Shown here: one piece after another, positions 47,501 through 59,309 of the stretch
Layout: each line of letters starts with the position of its first letter
Numbering within the stretch: position 1 is the first letter of the stretch
Assembly: GCA_030407005.1 (NCBI GenBank)
Contig: JAUDYN010000003.1
Span: forward strand, 1,922,001-1,986,000
Direction of reading: 5' to 3'
DNA length: 64,000 nucleotides
Source: Desarmillaria ectypa
Lineage: Eukaryota; Basidiomycota; Agaricomycetes; Agaricales; Physalacriaceae
Notes under the pieces: model-generated
What the model was told of the DNA's origin: nothing
Database searches by the model: none
The model's input: the letters and a program-made list of their open reading frames with translations, nothing else
Program-made: the position numbers and the translations under genes

Positions 47501-48242
47501 CGCTCTTAATGCTATACCGAAGCTAAAATACCGTGCTAAACCTGATTGGAACGCACCCGAGACGGTCGGGCATTCCTCCAGCAACTACTATCAGAGCACC
47601 CGAGCCATCGGCCAACTCTTTCGTGCAATAGAACTTCCTGCCATTGAAACCACGCCGAATCGCAAACGCCGTATAAAAGGGAGCGGTACACGAAATATAG
47701 ACACAGGGCATCAAGACTTGGACGAAATTTCTGACGCTCTCTCGAATCTTGATTTTGAGGATGACCCTATCCTTGCAGAAATCGAAGAACGTGTTTCACA
47801 GTTTATTGATACCACGGGAGCGTCTCAAGAAGAGCTGGAGTACTTAGTCAGGATCTTTCGTCGCTACCAAGCAGAGCTTCAGGGAATCTGTGCCAGCTAC
47901 ACACTCTCGCATCGTGGTGGGATGCTGTCAGAGGAAGAGGTTGTTATCGGTGCCATCACTCAGAAGACATCACAGCCTCGCAAAAGGAAAGATCTTACTG
48001 CAAAACTTCGTGAGCAAACGGATGTTTTGGTACGCGGTGTCCGAGAAGAGCTGGGGGGAGACGAAGATGTACCTCTTGAAGAGGCATTGCAAAGGGATTG
48101 GCTAGCTTGGGAGCTTTCACTGACCGAACAGAAGTCATTAGGAGCTCAGAGCTTTGGGTTAGTTTTCCTGGGATCAATTTTCGAATCCATCAGAGAAATT
48201 GAAGAAAGGGTGAGGGAAGATCTGAGGAATAGAGGGTACTGA
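44519..48242 (+). CDS. Cellular RNA-dependent RNA polymerase (RNA silencing)
   Basis: Four exons (44519-45999, 46047-47062, 47110-47315, 47367-48242) give 1192 residues. The in-frame codon at 44495 is GTG, so the ATG at 44519 is used. The RdRP domain covers roughly residues 330-1000, with KYCFTDGVGTLSLEMARDIW, FQVRFMGSKGMLSVDY, CLRPSMIKFEG, RSPTIHPGDVRVVHAI and the catalytic motif GGGDLDGDLYNLI (DLDGD metal ligands, ~845-849). This is the QDE-1/Sad-1/plant RDR family, which makes double-stranded RNA for quelling and small-RNA pathways, not a viral enzyme. The N-terminal ~330 residues are divergent. No frame break was seen. Confidence 0.95.
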
Positions 48243-48343
48243 TACTAGTCAAGGTGAATGCCAAGTCGCACTAACATATTCAGATGAGAAAACATATGAT
48301 ACAATACATCCACACCGTACGAAATAACCACCACCACCAACAC

Positions 48344-48949
48344 CTATCCTTGATTACGCAGAACTAGTGAGAATATATTAGCTCTGCACTATTTAGAAAA
48401 GCGAAAAAAAAAAACACCCACTGAGAATTACGGAATCGCCGCTGCAATAGTTATATGAATCGTCGCAAATTTTATGAAGCAGAAGGCAGAACTTACCGCA
48501 AGAACATCTTGCTAATAAACCTATCTTTGTTTACAGGCTTTTTGTTCTTTCCTTTAGGAATTTCCGTCCACATCTATTGAGGGTCAGTCGGCTATGGTTG
48601 GTAGCTAACAACGATGACAGGACATGCCTCTTTAACATTTTCTAGTACCTGAAGAGAAGTGGTTGAGGCCGCCTTTGAAGAGCATTGGTAAGTGAAGACG
48701 AACCATGTTACTGTGCCGGTCAAAGGCCTTTACTCGGGCGAGAAGTTTTTTATCGTTCCGTAGGGATATGAGGACCTGCGCATGGTTTCGGACGGCTTGC
48801 TGAAGAACTGACAGCGGGCCCTGCGATATTTCGTGTTCCTCGAGCTGACGAAGTTGTACCTCGTCTAATTCGGATTTTGGGACATGGACGTATTGACTAC
48901 AATAAAACATGAGAAACAACTCGAAGGGAAGGAATTTGACTCACCTCAT
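48344..48949 (-). CDS. SMD2: Spliceosomal Sm protein D2
   Basis: Six exons (48949-48945, 48896-48704, 48648-48628, 48573-48497, 48441-48422, 48363-48344) give 111 residues. SmD2 is part of the heptameric ring on U1, U2, U4 and U5 snRNAs. Seen: Sm1 motif [21 protein letters not shown] with RHSNMVLENVKE, and Sm2 KMFLRGDSVILILRN. Only ATGAG of the coding region is in exon 1. The intron 48627-48574 starts with GC (GAG|GCATGT), needed for the conserved NVKEMWTEIPK. It lies head-to-head with Pescadillo, 106 bp apart. Confidence 0.95.
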
Positions 48950-49055
48950 TATTTTCGAGGTATGAGTTGGTGGGAAGGAAGGTTGATTGTTTATTTGCAA
49001 ACAGGGTTCGCCGTCCGTCCATTTGGGGAAGTCTCGTTTTTTCCCTCCAACAAAA

Positions 49056-51124
49056 ATGGGTCGTCTGAGGCAAAAAGGCAAAGCTGGCGCAGCAAAGGCC
49101 TACGTAACTCGTTCATCGGCGGTCAAGCGTCTTCAGTGCTCGCTGGCTGATTTCCGACGACTATGTATACTAAAAGGTAAGCCTAGCTCCCGGTCTTTTT
49201 ACTAGTATTAAATCTTTTTCCCTTCAAGGAATATTTCCTCGTGAACCTCGCAGCAGAAAACGCGCCAACAAGGGTTCCTCTGCTCCGACTACATTCTATT
49301 ATGCGAAGGACATAGCCTTCCTGGCTCATGAACCTGTCCTGAAGAAATTGCGAGAGCACAAGGCTTTTGCCAAGAAACTTTCTCGTGCACTTGGTAGAGG
49401 GGAATGGAGCGACGCAAAAAGTCTGGAAGAGAACAAACCAGTGTATCGGCTGGACCATATCATCAAAGAAAGGTGCGTGTTTTTTTGGTAATACTATTGA
49501 GCTAAGCATGATGCCGTTCAGGTATCCTTCATTCATCGATGCTTTGAGGGACATAGATGATGCCCTGTGTATGATTTCTCTATTCGCAAATCTACCCTCC
49601 AATCCTCGCATACCGCCGTCTCTCATAGAAAACTGCGCTCGTCTGTCAGCTGAATGGCAACTTTACATTATGCGCTCCAGGTTACTACGGAAAGCTTTTT
49701 TCTCGATAAAGGGCGTCTATTATCAGGTAGAAGTCATGGACCAGACGGTGACCTGGTTGGTTCCGTATCAGTTTACCCAAAATGTTCGGCTCCTTCCTCT
49801 TTCTTGAGAAGCTCTCGTTCAACTGTCTTTATAGATTCCTACTGATGTGGATGTGCGAGTTATGTTGACATTCCTGGAGCTTTATCAGACTCTTCTTGGA
49901 TTTGTCTTCTTCAAGCTTTATACAGACGCCGGACTCGTATACCCTCCGCCACTGGACATGAAGAAGCATGATGGAGGCGCGGGAGTGGGAGCCTTCAGTC
50001 TCCAGGAGATAGTTCAAAATGGCGACTCGGAGCGACCGAGTCTCAAAGTGGTAGACGTTGAGGGTCGCAAAATCTCGACTAAGGACGTCAGGCAGACGAT
50101 CAAAAGCATGACTGCAGGTGGCTCTAGGGTTGAGGGGGCTGATGTGAACATGTCGAGTCCCGAAGAGGTATCTCAAGACGCCGATGAAGACTTTGTACCT
50201 CATGTTTCGGCTTCGGATACACTTCCTACGTCGTCGCTACCGACTCTCAAATCGCTGGAGGCCCTTCCTCAGTCTTCGGCGCCCTCTCTTTTCGCACCTT
50301 ATACATTTTTCCTATCTCGCGAGACTTCCAGACCTATATTTGAATTCCTTGTACGGTCGTTTGGCGGGCGAATTGGATGGGAGTCCTCTTCTGGAGATGG
50401 GTCGCCTTTTTCTTTCTCCGATGATTCCATCACACACGTCATCATCGACAGGCCGGTGGTTGAACGAACAGATGAAACATCCGAGGAACGGCAAAGACGG
50501 CTTCGGAGAAAGTACGTACAACCTCAATGGGTTGTCGATTGTATCAATGCAGGAAAAATTCTACTAGAGGAGCCGTACGCTCAGGGAAAGACTCTCCCAC
50601 CACATCTCAGTCCCTTTGGCGAGTATGAAGGCGCCTATGATCCCACGGTCGGAATTGGAGCACAAGTCGCTGAGGAAGAAAGCGAATCAGAAGTCGAGGA
50701 TAACATTGAAGTCGATGACGCCGAGGAAGCTCCAGAGGAACGGTCCGACAAACAAGCGCTGGAAGCTGTCGCGGCTGCAGCAGCTGAAGATGAGTCTGCT
50801 TTGCGGGCTGCTGAATTGGCTGCAGAAGTTGCGGGAGTAGATCCAAGTGCGTTCGATAAGGAAGTGCAGAAATCGCAGAAAAAGATGAAAAAGACGAATC
50901 AGGCCGACGATGAATCTGACATGAACAAGATGATGATGAGTAAACGGCAGAAAAATCTCTACGAGAAGATGAAGTACAGCCAACAGAAGAAGGCCCTGGA
51001 GGTATGTAACGTCCTCACTGTCGCAAGCTGTCATGTACTTACTGATGATTTGTCCCAGCGGTCCACTCTGGAAGCAAAAAAGAAAGGAATACAAAAGGAA
51101 AAGCGAAAGCAAGGCAAGACGTAG
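49056..51124 (+). CDS. PES1: Pescadillo homologue (Nop7)
   Basis: Five exons (49056-49176, 49229-49472, 49522-49783, 49835-51001, 51059-51124) give 619 residues. Pes1/Nop7 joins Erb1 and Ytm1 in the PeBoW complex for 60S ribosome assembly. Seen: start [71 protein letters not shown], a BRCT domain at about 358-455 ([20 protein letters not shown] ... [16 protein letters not shown]), then acidic and Ala-rich coiled coil, ending in a Lys-rich tail. Confidence 0.97.
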
Positions 51125-51437
51125 TAGATATGTTCTAGCGATTTTGTCCGGTATTCTGTACTATATCTTCGTAGATTTTACATACTTTGCGATGCGTGTA
51201 ACGTGACGAGATGCGCCAAGGCACCGCACGGCAATTTCCAACTTCCTAATTTTGGGATCCGTTCGCTTACTGGACCGCTTGTCCCACCATAACGCAGCGA
51301 AACGCCGATATCCAGACCGCAGAGGATTAAGCTGCATTTGGGCAGCGGTCTTTACTGAGCGTCATTCGTTCGCAGTGAATGTCTTTTTTTCGTAAACATC
51401 ACGACTGAATATCTCTCGGGCACCTTGTACTTGCTTC
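51125..51437. other. Intergenic / Arf-GEF upstream region
   Basis: 313 bp between the PES1 stop and the next start. It has a pyrimidine-rich patch before the ATG. No gene was seen. Confidence 0.45.
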
Positions 51438-54400
51438 ATGGTTCCACGAATACCCTTTACTAAGAATCGACCAGTCGCAGACGTGCCTCCTTCTGTCCAG
51501 CACCAGCACCAGCACCAACCACCACCTCCATACGAAGAATCAACGACTCACTCTGTCGTTTATTCAGAGGAAACGACGACGACGACGACCACCACCACCA
51601 CTACCCAGACCACGACTCATCTCTTCTTCCTTCCTCTGTGGAGAAAGCACGTCACTCCCGTTACAACAGCCCATTCTACTGCTTCTGCACAGTCTTATGA
51701 CATGCTTCCTCTTCAACGCGGACCTTTGCGAGTTGAAAAGGATCTCCCTCCAACGCCTACGGACGAAGATGACATACCGTCTGGCTCGTCATCGCCGCGA
51801 AATTCGGCGGAGGAGATCATGGCGGAGAGTATGCTCCCATCCTTATTCCCTTATCCTGATGGGAGAGCCTGTCCTGAGGCTCTACCCATATCACAATCTT
51901 CGACTGCAGCGTTGGCACAAGCTTCATTGGGCGTCGGCTTGCCACACGTCCTTTCCTGGTCATCCTCTTCGTTTCCCCCTTCCGAAGTGAACTCTATTGC
52001 ATTCGCAACCTCACCGATTCCCGCAAGCCGGCCAGGACTCCGCCAATCGAAAAGTTCTCAGAAACTGAGAGCCGTTTCAGATACGCGTGATGGGTTGAAT
52101 GGACAACGTCGGAGGACTAGAGGACTATCTTTGAATGCGTCAGCATTCCTCAACTTTAGTATATCAGATTCCAGAGGGAAAGGAAAAGCCAAGGAAGTAG
52201 ACGAAGATCCTCCTCCAAAGACTTTGTCTCGTCGGGCGTCATTTTGGACGCGCAAGAAGACACCTACATCTGAACTTCCTACTCCGCCCAAGGTTTCACC
52301 CCAGTTTAATAATCTATATACGCCTCTGCCATCCGTCCAGCCCGGTTCACCTTTCTTCATGAATTTAGACCCTCGTTCAACTGCTTCAGATCGGCAGTCT
52401 GCCAATACTTCCTACATCCGAGGTTTATCCAGGAGTCATTCCGAACGCCTTTCGAATGGTCGTCCCGCACTGCCTGGCCAGTCACCCTCAACCTCATCTC
52501 CGGTGCCTCCAAAGGCACGTCGACCTATGCGTCGCCCGGCAACCGCAGATCCATCAAATACTTCCCATGTAGCCGGTTCGTTGTTTACTGATTCCCCTCG
52601 TTTCACGTCATCACCTCTGTCCGATACCCCTCCACCCCCTCCATTACCGCAGCGGCGTGATCTCGAACCTCCAGAACCTCAATATCAGAGCCGTAGACCG
52701 CGTGCTCAAACCAATCCTCCGTTACTTCATCGGTTATCATTATCTTTATTGTTCTCATCCTCTGGCCCTTCTCTTCAACCTTCCTCCCCTTTCACTTTGG
52801 TTTCCAATCGTTTAGCCTCTGCATCCTCGTCAAGCTCGTCACCCGCCATTAGCAACAATAACTCCCCCCGTCCTTCTCTTCATAAAAATATCGACATTCC
52901 TAAACCTCGTGTGGATGACGAATCGCCGGAAGTCTATCTGGATCGGCTCTGTGCAGTTGTTAGCAAAGCTGAAATGGCAGGGGTTCTTGCATCAAGGTAT
53001 GTTTGGTCTGTAGTTCACGCCGCGGAATTTGCTAAATATCCTCAGTGCGGACATCTTCCACGTACAAGCGCTTCGTGCCTACATCAGCAGGTTTAATTTT
53101 GCAAATGACCCCTTGGACGTTGCGCTCCGGAGACTACTAATGGATGTCGGCCTTCCACGAGAGACCCAACAAATTGACCGCGTCATGGAGGCTTTTGCGC
53201 ATCAGTATGTTAGTTGTCATCCGAATCTGTTTACGTCCGAAGGTAGCTGCAACTGTCATTCCTCATGATCGTTTTTAACGCGCTATCCAGATCATCCGTA
53301 CATTCTAGCATTCAGTTTGATTATGCTTCATACAGATGCTTTTAACAAATCGAACAAACGCAAAATGACGAAGGCCGATTACATTAAAAATACCAGACTG
53401 CCGGGTGTATCTTCTGAAGTCTTGGACGTGAGTCATATCAGCTTATCTTGTTCAAACATCTCTCAACACGTACAGTAGTGCTTTTACGACAATATTGTGT
53501 TTGCGCCGTTCATTTTTGTAGAAGATCCTTTGGATATCAACGGGCAACGAGGGTTTGTTTCAGAGGGATTCAGAATCAACCCGTCTGTTTCGGGCACTAG
53601 TTCCAATGGATCAGGGTCTGGCATTCTAGGGAAGGGAAACAAGGTTGATCCTTACTATCTGATATCTAATGTAAAGTGTATGTTACCACGCAACTCCTCA
53701 CTCACACTTTCCTTTTGTAGAACCTTCTCGGTGCCCTCCGTGTCGATGTTGAAAGATACATACCTGCCTCTCATCCGTACTCTTGGGAAGGCACAAGTGG
53801 TCGCTGGGATGACGACGAATTACAGTCAGTATTTGCTAACGCAACTGCCGTCGAAATTGTCTTGGATAACCGCCTGACTGCCCCATTTTTCGGTATGGGT
53901 AGTCCACCTAGTCCATTAATTGGACCTCTCGGTGGCCTACCAGATTCCCCGTCTCTAGCAGGGGAGATGTATACTCTCCGGGTATCTAAAGTAGGTGTGC
54001 TTTCCAGGAAAGACGATACACTCGAAGGCGGAAAAAAATCGACACATCGGAAATGGAGACCGATGAGCGTTATTTTGACCGGTTCACAGCTCCTCTTCTT
54101 CCGTGATCTGGCTTGGGCGAATACCCTAGCCTATAGTTCCGACTCATCTGGCAGTCAAGTCATCTATCCCCAAGCAACTGTTTTTAACCCCGATGAGTCT
54201 ATCTCCGTCAAGGATTGCATTGCTATTTGGGACGAATCATATACCAAAGTGATACTTTACTCTGCTCTCGTTGATCTGTATCTCACATGATTGCTAGCAT
54301 CGCAATGTTTTTCGATTCATTATGCACGATGGTCGCCAATTCCTACTCCAAGCCTCGGATGACAAAGATCTCAATGAGTGGATATCCCGCATAAACTATG

Positions 54401-55638
54401 CCAGCTCCTTCAAATCTGCCGGCGTCCGTATAAGACCGATAGGGATGTCAAGAAGAGACGTGAAGCTGACCGGCGTAGCTGCAGCTACCTCACATCTACA
54501 CGATTTGCAACACATGAATCAAGCTACGCCTGTAGTGCGGAAGTGGGGCGGCGGTGGATCTCACGAGCCATCAAGTCCTCTTTCCGGTGAACGAGATTTG
54601 CCAACGATGAAACCTTCTATGCAGCAGGAACCGATGTTGGTGAACGATCGTGACGCTGTAGAGCAGAACGTTCCTATGGCACCTGAAGTCGAAGGAGCTG
54701 ATCAGTTCAAGGCAACCTTTGATCAGGTGAAAGCTGACCTTTCTGCTGGCCGGTGGAGTCATAATCTGGTACGCGCCGACGAGCTGGACTTGAACCAGAT
54801 TTCGATTACTCCACCGGGTTCTGCACGGAGTGATATCTCAGGTCTTCCTTCACGTTCCAACGTCATTTTGTCGAAGATACGTGACTTAGACGCTAGGATC
54901 TCCGCTTCCCAGTCACAGCTGGACTCTGACCTTCGTTTCGTTCGCAACATTGCCACTCTCACCCCATTCCAGCGACATACCCGTTATCGCCTTCTTCTCG
55001 CCATCCAGGGCGTTTCGAAGCGCATTATGCAGGAACGTCTGGAATTCACCAAGCTGGCCTGCCATCGTGCGGTTCTCTCTCGGGATCTTGCGGCAGAAGG
55101 TCGCGAATGGGATCGGACCAAGCAGATTGCGTTAAAGGCTGCTGCAGAACTGCTCCAAAGCCAACAACCACGCGAAGCTCCGATTCCCACGATGACTGTG
55201 TCATTCCATGACTCGGAGAACCAAACAACATCTCCAGAGTCCATATCCAGGCGTGCGTCATCGACTCATCGACCTGAATCGACATGCGAGTCTTTCCATT
55301 CTGCGTTGGATTTTGGTCCAGAATGGCCTTCATCTGATGACTTAGTCTCATCCAATTTTCTGAGCTCTTCTCAGGTGTCAGAATCCCCAAAGGCATCGCC
55401 CTCAGAATCGCTCTCGTACCCTTTCCCTGATGTCAATACCTCGACCTCTTCAGTATCAAGAAACGATGGACCGTCGCCCCGTATTAGTGACGAAATACAT
55501 ACACATGAAAAGTATTATACCGCCGTGGAGGAAGCAGAGGAGTGGGATAAAACCAAATGTGCTCAGCGTGTGTCGCTGGTCCGCCTTCCTTCGACCATTG
55601 TCTTGAGATATGAGAGAGGCGTTACTCGTAGGGATTAA
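51438..55638 (+). CDS. Sec7-PH Arf guanine-nucleotide exchange factor (EFA6/Yel1-like)
   Basis: Six exons (51438-52996, 53046-53242, 53291-53427, 53479-53670, 53721-54248, 54298-55638) give 1317 residues. The first ~490 residues are disordered with a poly-Thr run. The Sec7 domain (~490-690) carries FANDPLDVALRRLLMDVGLP, FTSEDHPYILAFSLIMLHTD (with the catalytic-loop Glu region just upstream diverged) and NTRLPGVSSEVLDCFYDNI. A split PH domain follows (YTLRVSKVGVLSRKDD ... FRFIMHDGRQFLLQASDDKD, NEWISRINYA), then a coiled coil (ILSKIRDLDARISASQSQLD). Sec7-PH-coiled-coil order is that of EFA6/PSD proteins, which activate Arf6 (Arf3 in yeast) at the plasma membrane. Confidence 0.92.
51573..51615 (+). 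repeat. ACG/ACC microsatellite coding poly-Thr
   Basis: A run of (ACG)n followed by (ACC)n inside the Arf-GEF first exon encodes eleven consecutive Thr residues, ending in a Gln and more Thr. A shorter CACCAG repeat (His-Gln) lies just upstream at 51501-51520. Length variation between strains is likely. Confidence 0.85.
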
Positions 55639-56333
55639 ATTTATTGCAATGAATTTATAGTGTTTATTACACATACACTACGTTGACAGTAATATTGTAA
55701 GATAATTTGTGAATTACTCATATTAGACCTAGTTACCATCCAATTTCTGAAACGCAGCGGCCCGATATATGAGTGTGATAAAAGGCGTCCATATCCGGAA
55801 GTTGCGCCAGATAGCTTATACAGTGATGTACACGGCAGAGAAATTCGCTGATGGGACTATGGAGCTATGTTTTTACCTACAGGATTTCCAGGATACCACT
55901 GTACTCGGGAATCGTCTCTCTTTGTTTCTCTTGGCTCTGGTATTTGGACTGCCTCGACAATGTAGCTCCACTTCAGTCACGATCCCTTTCTCTGGAGCGC
56001 TCTGGCACCTGGCAACCAGTCAAGGAACAGGCATTTCAAACTCCCCCCATTCAGTTGGCAACCATCTGAATGAACATATTAAGCACCCAGAGTGGTGGTA
56101 ATGGTCCCGTACCGGTCGTAAACGATTATCTTTCCTACTCCAACTCCCAGCGCGTAAATCCCATCGAAGTATAAGGAAGGAGTAACATTGGCGGTCTACC
56201 GCAGCCTCTTCCGCCGACGGCTCCCTTTTACTCGTCTTTCCTGCTCTCGTCATATCTACTGACTCGTTCTTCCAGTATCATTACTAGCCCGTTACGCAGT
56301 GCCCCGCCCGGATTCTCTTGTGCTCCCGTTTGT
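55639..56333. other. Intergenic region
   Basis: 695 bp with only a short plus-strand frame (55769-56101) of no recognisable family. Probably the Arf-GEF terminator and the promoter of the next gene. Confidence 0.45.
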
Positions 56334-57637
56334 ATGAATGCCAATGATCCCCAGTCCCACGGGCCGGTCCCATCGACTGCAAACGAGCTGGATGGGTCGA
56401 AAGACAAAGCGACGCTTCTCAAGAAGGCGAGGAAGCTGAGCAGAGTTTTTAGCGAAGCGCCATCTTTGGACCAGTCAATCGCTGCGGTTGGCCCCTCCAA
56501 GCTGTTTCGTCACAAGCGCTCTGCATCTTCTGCTTCCTCTTCATCGGGTAGTCCAAAGTCAAGCAAGAGATATACCTCGCAGTCTGATTTGAGGCAAGCA
56601 GAAGTTCCTCCCCTCCCTCAAATCAAAGAAACCGCACCAGGATGGATGCTTACGCCGCCGCAGGATATACCGCCGGAAAGCCCATCTTCTGTGTCCCTGC
56701 ACACGGATACGTACTATTCGAATCTTAATGATTCCCTATCCTCTCTGGCTTCTGCGGCCGCTGCTCATGCGATCACTGAGCAATTCAAGAACATGACGGT
56801 TGATCAGCAGCCTCCAATACCTCCCATTCCTCGGTTAGGACGTACCAGGAAACAAGGCCGGCATAAAGCTGCTAGAATGCGCAGCTTTGATTTTACCGCG
56901 GATTCGTATCGTCAAGGAGATTCCAACGCCAAATTGAAGAGGTCACGCTCCTTGTTTACCCATAAGCAAGGGCGCACAGATACCTCTGAAGAATCACTTG
57001 ATTTTCACCAGCGGTATAACCGCAATTTTGGGGAGGAGGATGAGATATCACCGCAGCAGAGGTTACTTAACGTCAAGCGTGCCAGAAAAATGGCGCAGGT
57101 AGGTTAACTCACCTTTATAATGTGTATGACCTTACTAACATCTGTGACTGACAGGTTTTTGGGCAGGACCCGCCTTCAGAATTAATACTTATAGATGATG
57201 CCCGGCCTTCATCCAGACGAGAATCTTTCTCTTCCAACGTTTCTACACACAACATCGTACCTCCCACACCTGCTCTGATGTATAGCCCTTCTTCAAGTCC
57301 CGAGGATGAGCGAATGCCGCTTCATTCCAAGGACCACTCCAGCAATACTATTCCCACCGACTTGTCCGATGTTGACGATATCACGTTTACACCAGCGTTC
57401 CGGGAGCGGAGACGCCGTGCTGCTAAATTATCCCGCTTTTTTGGCGTTGCCTACCAGGATATGTCCTCCTCCGTACCAACGATAGCTCCTCCGATAGAAG
57501 AGCAGTCTACACCCGACGTACAAGTGGATGTACAGGTAACTGGCCGTAGATTTTGGGGTTTTGATGGCGGATACACCACACGGGAGGCAGACATAGCAGA
57601 CGTTATCGATAAATTGCGTTGCTTAAAAGCAGCGTAA
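56334..57637 (+). CDS. Disordered protein of unknown function
   Basis: Two exons (56334-57098, 57155-57637) give 415 residues. The protein is Ser/Pro-rich with short segments that look constrained: KATLLKKARKLSRVFSEAP near the N-terminus, HKAARMRSFDF, SPQQRLLNVKRARKMAQVFG across the intron, RRRRAAKLSRFFGVAYQDM, and a C-terminal EADIADVIDKLRCLKA. Two related basic KARKLSRVF / RAAKLSRFFG motifs may be binding sites. No named domain is recognised. Confidence 0.72.
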
Positions 57638-57768
57638 ATTGGGAGGTTTCTATGTACTCGATCTTATATATCATACTCTTTTAATCATAAGATTCGACTG
57701 TCAGTCCACACTGTAAATCATTTTTTGTTTGCCATTAACTTGATGTGTACTACTTTTTATATGCATCA

Positions 57769-58391
57769 CTACAGTCGCATTAAGAGATAGATAGGATCTC
57801 CGAGGACAATGCTCGTCATATGTCGAAACGAGCCCGTTAATGACATCAGGAGGCCCCCGAATGAAGCGTACGCCGTTCTGAAAAATAATCAAGCCGGATA
57901 GACAATATTTAAAAAATGATTGCCTACACAATTTCAGCAGTTCCGCCATCGAATTTATACACCTGGATACAGAATGAGATAAAGGACGCATGGTGAATAG
58001 GCAGAACAGACCTTTCCATACATCACGTAGTCGTAGTCTTCCTCCAATCCCCTCTGGCCTTTGCCATCCGGCCTCCAAACATGCTCTTCTTCCTCTGCGG
58101 CACCATCAGTTGCATTGGTTCTCTGTCCCCCACGCGCAAGTGACGAAGCGAGGGAGAGAGCGAAATGCTGGCCCGTCTCGAGGGGAAAGAGCTCAATGTT
58201 GTAGTCGAGAGTCATGTCCATATCGTAGTTCTTGGAGTGAGCCTGAAGACGCGATACTGTGAATTGACGTGAAAGAGTGTAAGGTAAGGAAGCTGGAGTA
58301 TCTGACCTCTGTCAAACTTTTTTCCCTCCTTGTCGATAGAGCTTATTGTGAATATATCATCGAAGACGACATTGGACGCAACAGACGCCAT
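57769..58391 (-). CDS. RPB8: RNA polymerase I/II/III shared subunit Rpb8 (RPABC3)
   Basis: Four exons (58391-58307, 58256-58012, 57962-57928, 57877-57769) give 157 residues. Rpb8 is an OB-fold subunit common to the three nuclear RNA polymerases. Seen: VVFDDIFTISSIDKEGKKFD, VSRLQAHSKNYDMDMTLDYN, EDYDYVMYGKVYKFDGG, and the conserved end TAYASFGGLLMSLTGSFRHM followed by YLLMRL. Exon 3 is 35 nt. Confidence 0.96.
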
Positions 58392-58428
58392 GATGGGAGG
58401 TCGAAAGTTGTTAGCTGACCAACATTTG

Positions 58429-58436
58429 TTACGTCA
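58429..58436. promoter_or_regulatory. CRE-like TTACGTCA in 61-bp divergent promoter
   Basis: TTACGTCA, a known bZIP (ATF/CREB) half-consensus, lies in the 61 bp between the RPB8 start (58391, minus) and the hydrolase-like start (58453, plus). Function is inferred from sequence only. Confidence 0.35.
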
Positions 58437-58452
58437 TCGCATACTTCCCACC

Positions 58453-59182
58453 ATGAACTTCAAGTTCGTTCGGCGGTCACTATCAACATGCAGGATCAGG
58501 GAGCCCCCTTCACATTCTTCACGAATTGCTCCGACTTCTCTTGTCTTCGTATCTGCATCAAAATGGGACCCCCAAGCACTGCGGTAATATATACGTGACC
58601 CGTAGTATGTATGTATCAAGGGCTGACCATTGATCTGGATCTAGTATGCCTGTTCACGCTTCATTTTTTCTTGAGAAGGGTTTTACATGTATCGAAGTTG
58701 ATATATCCCCGCCCGATCCCTTTCCTTCTCAGAATTCAGCAAATCTGACGAATTATTTCGAGGCCGGTGAGTAACTAAACTTCCAATCCGTGTTCGCACC
58801 CGTTCACACTGTCAAAGAGCTGCGAAGCACTATGCGATTATCGATGATACCTTTTCCACCTGTGTTCTTTGCTCGCCACGCGGCATCACTTATTGTCCAG
58901 ACATACATCTCTTCCAATCCGGCATCTGCTATCGTCCTCTTCTCGCCCCCTGCATCTAATGCCGAGGTTTCGCAAGCCCTGTTACCTACCCCGCTAGAGG
59001 AATTCAACTTTGAGCCCCACTTTCCGATTGCGATCGTCTCTGATCCAGCCGAGATGGAACGTCTTCGGGCCAAAAACAGGCTCGTCCAAAGTCCAAGTGT
59101 CGAAACAATTGTCACATCTGATGTTGACGGTTCCGAAGCATTCAATTGCATTGAACGCTGGTTTGATACTCTGGGTATATAA
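58453..59182 (+). CDS. Alpha/beta-hydrolase-like protein
   Basis: Three exons (58453-58583, 58645-58766, 58818-59182) give 205 residues. The N-terminus is basic and Ser-rich (NFKFVRRSLSTCRIREPPSH), compatible with a mitochondrial presequence. Fold-like features are a strand SLVFVSASKWD, HASFFLEKGFTCIEVDISPP, FFARHAASLIVQTYISSNPA and IAIVSDPAEMERL. The usual GxSxG nucleophile elbow is replaced by ARHAAS, so it may be a non-catalytic member, or the family call may be wrong. Confidence 0.65.
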
Positions 59183-59309
59183 AATTATGGTGTGAGTACG
59201 TGTCATTAAACAATACAATAGGATACAAATGCATCTACAATTGGCGTTATCCTCCCAAAAAGTCCCTCATATACGCTTGAAATCAGTTTGGGCTTGACTT
59301 ACCATAAGG

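Noticed and set aside
55769..56101. 110-codon plus-strand frame between two genes
   Set aside because: No domain, no splice extension, mixed composition; treated as intergenic.
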